Below are positions 54,901 to 64,000 of a stretch of 64,000 nucleotides of DNA, in pieces (the first letter of the stretch is position 1; each line of letters begins with the position of its first letter). The notes beneath the pieces are model-generated. The model saw only the letters and a list, made by a program, of their open reading frames with translations. It did not search any database and was not told the origin of the DNA. The translations under genes were made by a program, and so were the position numbers. The stretch is from contig CM035362.1 of the NCBI GenBank assembly GCA_020137815.1, positions 956,605-1,020,604 of the forward strand, given 5' to 3'. The stretch is from Hormiphora californensis (Eukaryota; Ctenophora; Tentaculata; Cydippida; Pleurobrachiidae).

Positions 54901-55385
54901 ATGGAGGGGTTACTAGTATTTAGGAGGCTCTAAAAAATCATGTATATAACACCTACTTGAAACTTTGTTGAATTTCTGTGCTTCGAACTTGGAAGGGAGG
55001 GCCGTGGTTAGGGCTGGTATTGCCGTCATGATCTTATACATGGTTCGTCCGATATCTTCAGCATTTTGTAGTGTCCCACCAGTCTAGGGAGGGGGGGGGG
55101 GGTCAGTTGTAAATAGGGGGAGATACTCTGGGGAGGGTTGTAAAAACTCAAAGTGGGGAGGGGGCATTCTGTAGGAGGGAAGGGGCCGAGGGGCTAGTAC
55201 ATACCTTGAGTATATTTCCCTCGTTGTCTGCTGTTAGGTTCCCAGTAATGGTCATTCTGTTGGTTATCGCCTGAGAAATAATCAGAGATTATTGACTCCG
55301 TTGTAAAAACTTTCTCAGAAACAAGGGTCAGAGCGAATCAGTACTGATCGTAACAATGTCGCTCTCCATTCGGACTCACCGCCAT
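46000..55385 (-). CDS. LAMTOR4: Ragulator complex subunit LAMTOR4
   Basis: LAMTOR4 is a small roadblock-fold subunit of the lysosomal Ragulator complex that anchors Rag GTPases and mTORC1. Exons in transcript order: 55385-55380 (Met-Ala only), 55270-55205, 55083-54957, 46076-46000. All phases match, giving 91 residues, against 99 in human. The sequence runs MTITGNLTADNEGNIL, TGGTLQNAEDIGRTMYKIM, KFNKVSIVSEDG, NNEIHVVKFGDK-stop. This matches the family order of a first strand with GxxL, a helix, then the LSVVF and VFVVKR strands of human LAMTOR4. The last intron is 8880 bp and contains the complete PYM1 gene on the same strand. The assignment of the final exon rests on the phase match (codon split A|TC) and on the protein pattern. 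It could be checked against RNA. Confidence 0.82.
46352..52782 (-). CDS. PYM1: Partner of Y14 and Mago (exon junction complex disassembly factor)
   Basis: PYM1 (WIBG) binds the Mago-Y14 heterodimer and ribosomes and removes exon junction complexes from mRNA. Exons in transcript order: 52782-52678, 52539-52417, 52268-52143, 46661-46560, 46441-46352. Every exon is a whole number of codons, giving 181 residues. The Mago-Y14-binding N-terminus is clear: FIPSTQRPDGSWRPVKYVKE followed by GYVPQDEQ. Next come the lysine-rich LSKNQKKRAKKKEAKK and a C-terminal coiled coil (KKKKGIMKKLRAIEDLQ, then KKKELEKQLKEL). Intron 3 (46662-52142, about 5.5 kb) is almost entirely minisatellite plus insertions. The gene sits entirely inside the last LAMTOR4 intron, so it either has its own promoter or is produced from the host transcript. 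Confidence 0.95.
46833..47925. repeat. 34-bp minisatellite, block 1
   Basis: The unit is GTCAAAGTGGGAAAGTTTCT plus TAGAGATAAGGAGG (34 bp), with scattered substitutions. About 32 copies lie in PYM1 intron 3. One frame over the first copies is open by chance. The block breaks off at about 47926, where unrelated sequence begins. Confidence 0.96.
47930..48643. mobile_element. Foldback element inserted in the minisatellite
   Basis: The arms at about 48072-48300 and 48395-48643 are near-perfect inverses: AACATTGTTATTCATTCC at the left against GGAATGAATAACAATGTT at the right, continuing through the GGACAACCACAAGGCACAC region. The central loop of about 100 bp includes GAGCTTCGGATCTCATGACC. There is no long frame. 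About 140 bp of extra non-repeat DNA (47930-48071) precede the left arm. Confidence 0.88.
48644..48950. repeat. 34-bp minisatellite, block 2
   Basis: About nine units of the same 34-bp repeat lie between the foldback element and the direct-repeat cassette. One unit is shortened (GGGAAAGTTCTTAGAGATTAGG). Confidence 0.95.
48951..49892. mobile_element. Direct-repeat-flanked cassette (262-bp repeats)
   Basis: Two direct repeats, 48951-49212 and 49631-49892, begin GTTGATAA and end AATCAGCTGTATAAC. They differ at only a few positions and flank 418 bp of unique DNA. Each repeat ends with an inverted pair (TATACAGCTGAT, then ATCAGCTGTATA). Minisatellite resumes at both sides. In minus sense the cassette has an ORF that starts in one repeat and an AATAAA (about 49240) before the other. 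It could be an LTR-like mini element or a tandem partial duplication. Confidence 0.75.
49292..49711 (-). CDS. ORF of unknown function in the direct-repeat cassette
   Basis: A 139-codon open frame, the only one in this repeat region with a non-repetitive, protein-like composition: KSFGSANQLSLVVLVSKT, then ATRKWLEFLGFGGSGFKP, then WSTDEFRLMQTRRMIISVA, then AVYAEIRLGGLRRELVPS. I do not recognise the family. The first ~27 codons lie in the 262-bp repeat and the rest in the unique centre. An AATAAA signal follows the stop on the minus strand. It could be a captured or processed gene fragment, an element gene, or a chance frame. Confidence 0.4.
   Translation of the reverse strand: MTKIQFKSFGSANQLSLVVLVSKTLINKWSQIQIGPDVPATRKWLEFLGFGGSGFKPVCTRGHVSGAWSTDEFRLMQTRRMIISVAMGAVYAEIRLGGLRRELVPSCDVGSSGVGTGVSDGRVERMDYERACVYFIIYY
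49893..52125. repeat. 34-bp minisatellite, block 3
   Basis: About 65 units of the 34-bp repeat. Multi-unit patterns recur (a GAAGTTCAAAATGGGAGAG variant unit followed by GTTTTTTAGAG, GAAGGTTCAAAG and GTTACTTATAG variants), so groups of units were copied together. One inverted unit lies at 50248-50288. The block ends 17 bp before PYM1 exon 3. Confidence 0.96.
50248..50330. repeat. Perfect palindrome made of an inverted minisatellite unit
   Basis: One unit is inverted (CTTATCTCTAAGAAACTTTC, then CCACTTTGAACCTCC) and directly abuts its forward counterpart, giving arms of about 41 bp with almost no loop. Confidence 0.95.
52853..53301. mobile_element. Foldback MITE between PYM1 and the upstream LAMTOR4 exons
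   Basis: The arms at about 52853-52977 and 53175-53301 are near-perfect inverses, starting CTAGATCCAAAAACCAAAC and ending GTTTGGTTTTTGGATCTAG. The loop is about 200 bp of AT-rich DNA with no coding. The left end is only 71 bp from the PYM1 start codon, so the element lies in the PYM1 promoter region. Confidence 0.9.
53335..54950. repeat. AT-rich intronic DNA with degenerate GCGAT-type and TTAAGACAGTCATAA repeats
   Basis: From 53400 to 53760 there are many degenerate copies of TATCNGCGATTAGTTA-like words, including three tandem CAATTGCGAATAT copies. From 53805 to 54300, blocks TTTTTTAAAATCGTCTTAAA and AAGACAGTCATAA recur about every 140 bp. Around 54140-54240 and 54480-54600, a block with CGTAACTCGGATTT, then TGTCAAGGCAACAC, then ACCAAGCGG, then GACGGGAAGG occurs twice. 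I see no exon. This is LAMTOR4 intron 3. Confidence 0.75.
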
Positions 55386-55586
55386 GCTGTTATTATTCCT
55401 CCAGGATTTGTTGAAGGGTACACTGGCTATAACACATGAAAAATGTTAGAAGAGGGAAGGGAGGGAAGTTTATTAAGGGAAGTTTATTAACAGAGGGGAG
55501 GGGGGTTAAATATGAGACACAGAGATTTTATGTATAAAATGCAAAACGTGGCTAACTCGCCTAAAAACATAAAAACAATACGTCCC

Positions 55587-57698
55587 TCATTCCAAATCTC
55601 CTAACCCATCAAATGCCAATACACTATCACATAACCCGAAGTTATCACCAACTTCAAGTGAAAACTGTTTGCTTTTCTTGTCTTTCTTCTTCTTCTTGTG
55701 GGCCTTCTTCTCCTTCTTCTTTTTAGACTTCTTCCTCTCTCGAATCTCTCCATCCTCCTCTTCTTCTCCATTGTCAGCATCCCCAGACCCTCCCTCCTCC
55801 CCTTCTTCCTTCTTGTTCTTCTTGGAAACCTGTCTCTCATCAATGTCTTCTTCTGTCTCGGGGGATCTTATAGAATCAGGGGATTGATCTCTCTTCTGTT
55901 TCCGGTCATCAGGTGATTTATCTTTGGACTGATCGGGTGATTTATGTCTCCGGTCATCAGGTGACACCTCAGAAGACTTCTCTTTGGATTTTTCTTTGGA
56001 TTGATCGGGTGATTTGTGTTTCCTAGATTTCTTCTTTTTTGTTTCCACCTCTGATCTAGGTGAATCTGAGGACTGATCTGGTTTTGATTTCTTCTTCTTC
56101 TTTTTATCAGTCTGCTGAACGGGTGGTGAGGGTGATTCTACACTTTCCGAGGACTGTCTCCGCCGTGTTTTGGATCGATACCGGGAAACCTCATCTTTCT
56201 GATCATCTTTCAAGGAGTCCTTGGAGTGTTCTGGGGAGTCTTTGCGAGACCGCTTCCTCTTTGGAGAGGGGTCTTTTCGTTTCTTAGAAGAGTCTTTTTT
56301 CTTGTCTTGTTGCGGTGACCTGTCCCTACTATCATCCATTTTCTGCGGTGACTTTCTATCTTTTTTACGTCTTTGCTCTGGAGATGAGACTCTCTGATCC
56401 TGTGAGAGGTCAGGGGATGGTGATTTCCGGGATTTTGCCTCTTTGAATCGCAGTTTAGAGTACCCACTTTTGGGAGGTTTCTCTTTTTGTTTCAACTTTT
56501 TATCTTCTTTCTCTCGGATCTGCAACTTTTTATCTTCCTTCTCTACTCTCTCTTTTTTCTCTGCTACCTCTTCTTTTTCTACCCTCTGCTTCTTTTTTGG
56601 AGTCTCGTCCTCTTCTTCAATTAATCTCTCCTCATTTTCGTCACTTGAATAATGATGCTTCTTCTTTTTCTTCTTTATCTTCTTATCCTTCTTCTCTTTC
56701 CTCCTTTTCTTCCCATCTTGCAGGTGGTCAGGTAAGGATGGTCCGTATTGGTCTGTAGAGTTCCCCCTCTCTTCTTTATCATTGAACTCCTCTGGGTAGA
56801 GTTCCTTGTAGCCGCTGTGACCCCACCTGAGAGAGGGTGGAGATGTGAAGCAGTGTTATTGGGGAAACAGGTTTCCAAACGTGTGGGGGTGGGGTGGGAG
56901 GGGTGATATATGGCAAAGGTAATGACTTACTTTGATTTATCGCCATCCTTCATTTCCATTAGTTTTTTATTCCAGTACCCTGTCACATATGTATTTTGTT
57001 CCTTTGAAGAAGGAGGGGAATCCCTTTTCCGTTTTTCTGGCCGCCTCCCTCCCTCCTCCTCCTCTTCTCTCCCCTTTTCCAACTTTCTCTGTTTCCACAT
57101 CTCACTCTCCTCCCACACCTGTAACGTTATTACTTATTGGGCTGTTGGAGTTAAACTTTAACTTAACTTAAAGATATCTGATCGGAGTGTTGTGGAGTAG
57201 ACGACATGCAACTTTTCTAGGTAACTGGGAAGTCTACACACTCTTGATTCTTATCTTAATTCATGGGATATTCATGTGTACTGTGTGATGTGATACCAAA
57301 AGAATGACTGCACTCACTTTTCACAATTTGGATGAAGTTGCGAGATAATACTCGATCTCACGTGCGCGCTCTGAGCTCTACAAAAAGTGTGTTCGGCGTC
57401 AGCGCGGGCCACTAAACCAATAGTGCACTGACAAGGACAGCAGTGTCGGACAACGGACAGAATTCAGCCCAGTGTCCAGTTTTTGGACATGGGCAATGTG
57501 AGACAATATCTCACTGAGACATTTTCTAGGTAAATGTGAATGAGGAACTTTCTATATTTTCCTGATAATGAAGCTTTTGTGTTTTGATCTGTCATCTGAG
57601 AATTTGGGTCAGTGTTGGTTAATTTCACTTACCCTGTTTGAGCTATCGGTATGTTTTATCCAATTCTTTAGTACTTGCTTATCAATCGACTTTTTCAT
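55587..57698 (-). CDS. NKAPD1: NKAPD1-like (C11orf57) lysine/serine-rich nuclear protein
   Basis: Three exons in transcript order: 57698-57633, 57118-56931, 56826-55587. All are in phase, giving 497 residues, longer than human NKAPD1 (about 290). The diagnostic N-terminal words are LKNWIKHTDSSNRVWEESEM with WKQRKLEK, and WGHSGYKELYPEEF, both as in NKAPD1. The long last exon encodes a highly charged low-complexity tail with many KKKKK, SPD, RKSP and DQSKEKS repeats and an acidic GEEEEDGEI stretch, ending FDGLGDLE. Molecular function is poorly known. The composition suggests a nuclear protein, perhaps linked to RNA processing (inference). The LAMTOR4 start lies about 200 bp downstream. Confidence 0.9.
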
Positions 57699-57967
57699 AT
57701 TACTATCACAGGAGGGATATTTGTTAGGAAAGGAAGGATAGGGTCAGGGAAAGGATGGATAGCGGACAACAGCTCGTATTATGAGGGTATAAGGGGATAG
57801 AAGCTCGTAGTATTTCAATCGTGATGAATCATGTATATCAAACAGAAAGTATGTATAATTCAGAAAACAAAGCACAACAAATCTTCAATAACACCATCAA
57901 CTACTACTTCACAGACAGTCTTTTTCCTCTTCTGTTAGTCTCCTACAGATATAACTCTTCAGAAACT

Positions 57968-62483
<4,516 letters not shown>

Positions 62484-62901
62484 TGTCAGGAGCAGCAATC
62501 GGATTCTTTTGTGCTAAGAAAATGATATTATGTTGTATCTCGATGTTATAACTTATCTTGTAGCCTCGAAAGGGCATGATAATTGCAGTCTGCTGCCTGT
62601 AACCGTGGTGGCCAAACGGACCGGTGGGCACTGGGCGGTGGCCACTGGCCGGCCCACGCGGGCACATGACGCGGCACGCATGAATCACTCATTTGCTCAA
62701 GAGGCAGAAAGTCTTAATGATAGGTGAGGTCATGCGGTGTCTAGTTTGTTCGGCTTGAGAAGAGGCGAGTACAAGGGGAAGAAAGGAAGAATTTCGAAAA
62801 TTCGAGAAAAACACAGCGAAAAAAGAACCGGAAATTTTATTTTACATGCCTTACAGCGCGAGCGCGCGGCTTCAATATAGAGCTAAATTTGGCAGCGCCC
62901 T

Positions 62902-63059
62902 TAAAGTCGGATTTTTTGAAACTGTCACCCCAAAATGACCGCGCATTATGTGAAATTTATCAATTTTGACGCGCACACCACACGTTAACATGTGATGTGA
63001 CGCGCAAAAACATTCCGCGCACGAAAAGGGGGGTGACAGTTTCAAAAAATCCGACTTTA
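62902..63059. mobile_element. Short foldback MITE
   Basis: The arms TAAAGTCGGATTTTTTGAAA with CTGTCACCCC (62902-62931) and GGGGTGACAGTTTC with AAAAAATCCGACTTTA (63027-63059) are near-perfect inverses around a loop rich in GCGCGC-type words. It sits 165 bp upstream of the next gene's start codon. Confidence 0.88.
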
Positions 63060-63223
63060 CCATTTTCGTCCGGAAACATTTCGCGCATTCCGTTTTGTGC
63101 GCGATCTGGCATCGCAGTTTTGAACTTTTCCATGCGAAAATTCAAAGTTGAAATAACTTTGCGTATTTTTAGAGCGGCAGTTTCGTTGATTCCCTTTTCA
63201 ATTTGGTTGTGTGTCCCCGAAAC

Positions 63224-63866
63224 ATGTTACCACTCAGTTTACTAGCTTTATTGGCAGTCTTACTCATAGGTAAGCATCTCAGTAGTCTAATTAGTAAGTT
63301 AGTCTAGAGGCTGTCTGCCGGTCGGGCCCTCACCGAGTACCGACCCTCATGGCGTACGAGAAATGGCCTATTTTTATTAAAACACTTTCTTTTCCAGGCG
63401 TTACAGATGCTGGAACTAAAATAACAGTATATCAGGTATGTCAAGAGACTTAGAAAACATATTCTGAGAATCGTAGAGGAGCTTTAAGTTTCAGTAAGCA
63501 CAGACGAGTGTCTTTCATCTACCCTTTTAGTTCTAACATTTTATCTACCCCTAGAGTCCATTAACTTATTATGACGTTGAACACAGGGAGGGAGGTTGGT
63601 TGGAAACCTCAGCCGTGGAGAAAGAGATCCCTTTCAGCTCAAGATTTGAATGCCAGGTAATGGGAGGATATCATTGTTTCCGCCCCATTTTAATTACCCC
63701 AGTCAGTGGACACGGGGGCGGAACTTGTACTTGGTGGTACAAATTCAAGACCTAATTTTGACATAATATAACTATTTTCAGTTCGTCACATTACCTTTTG
63801 AGTTTCCATATTACGCTGACAAAATAACACGATTAGGAGTTACCAGACTTGGATTTGTGTACACAG
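63224..63866 (+). CDS. Secreted/membrane protein, 5' part only (possibly plexin-domain-containing-like)
   Basis: Exons: 63224-63269, 63398-63435, 63555-63656, 63782-63866, all in phase. The gene continues beyond the window or into sequence I cannot assign after 63866. The start gives a clear signal peptide (MLPLSLLALLAVLLIG) and then VTDAGTKITVYQ. The fourth exon encodes FVTLPFEFPYYADKITRLGV with TRLGFVYTG. The pattern FxFPYY, spacer, then GFxYTG resembles the FPFYG...GFIxTG segment of PLXDC1/2 and related nidogen-like domains. The match is short, so the family name is tentative. It is oriented head-to-head with the tectonin gene. Confidence 0.6.
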
Positions 63867-64000
63867 GTTAGTGTAGCTGGGGATCAGATCAGTGGTATTT
63901 CAGGCAATATCAATACGATGAGATATATTGGTGCGGTGTGTCGTGTTTAGTTCTGGTTGCCGAACAAAGGATGGGTGTAAATGGCGCTTCGTCTAGCTTT

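Overview
The window is nuclear DNA of an animal. Genes are split into many short exons with GT-AG introns, mostly 60-400 bp. The gene set (Integrator subunit 6, meckelin, a KID-bZIP CREB factor, LAMTOR4, PYM1, NKAPD1, mitochondrial HSP10/HSP60, a rhodopsin-type receptor) is metazoan. Compact spacing, small introns and many GA/CT microsatellites and foldback elements suggest an early-branching animal such as a sponge. That placement is inference. Exon boundaries were read by eye from homology and splice sites and checked for codon phase; no alignment program was run.

Layout: 1-2.2 kb, microsatellite-rich DNA without recognised coding. 2.2-8.8 kb, 3' part of INTS6 (+), with an 840-bp poly-G-ended element in one intron. 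8.8-11.3 kb, foldback and MITE DNA. 11.3-17.5 kb, a large 36-bp satellite with a duplicated ~250-bp spacer. 17.8-21.4 kb, cytochrome c (-). 22.8-30.5 kb, CREB (-), with long GA/CT microsatellites in its introns. 31.4-38.0 kb, head-to-head HSP10 (-) and HSP60 (+). 38.4-44.6 kb, TMEM67/meckelin (-). 46.0-55.4 kb, LAMTOR4 (-), whose last intron holds the whole PYM1 gene (-) and thousands of bases of a 34-bp minisatellite broken by other elements. 55.6-57.7 kb, NKAPD1 (-). 58.0-62.5 kb, a tectonin-repeat gene (-) with a GPCR-like gene (+) in one intron. 63.2 kb to the end, the 5' end of a secreted or membrane protein gene (+).

The genes are mostly unrelated housekeeping loci. The functional pairing is HSP10/HSP60, the two parts of the mitochondrial chaperonin, which share a ~260-bp intergenic region with candidate heat-shock elements. 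The most unusual structures are the same-strand nesting of PYM1 inside LAMTOR4, the hierarchical 36-bp satellite, two opposite-orientation copies of a long-TIR mariner-like MITE, and a 34-bp minisatellite invaded by a foldback element and a direct-repeat-flanked ORF cassette.
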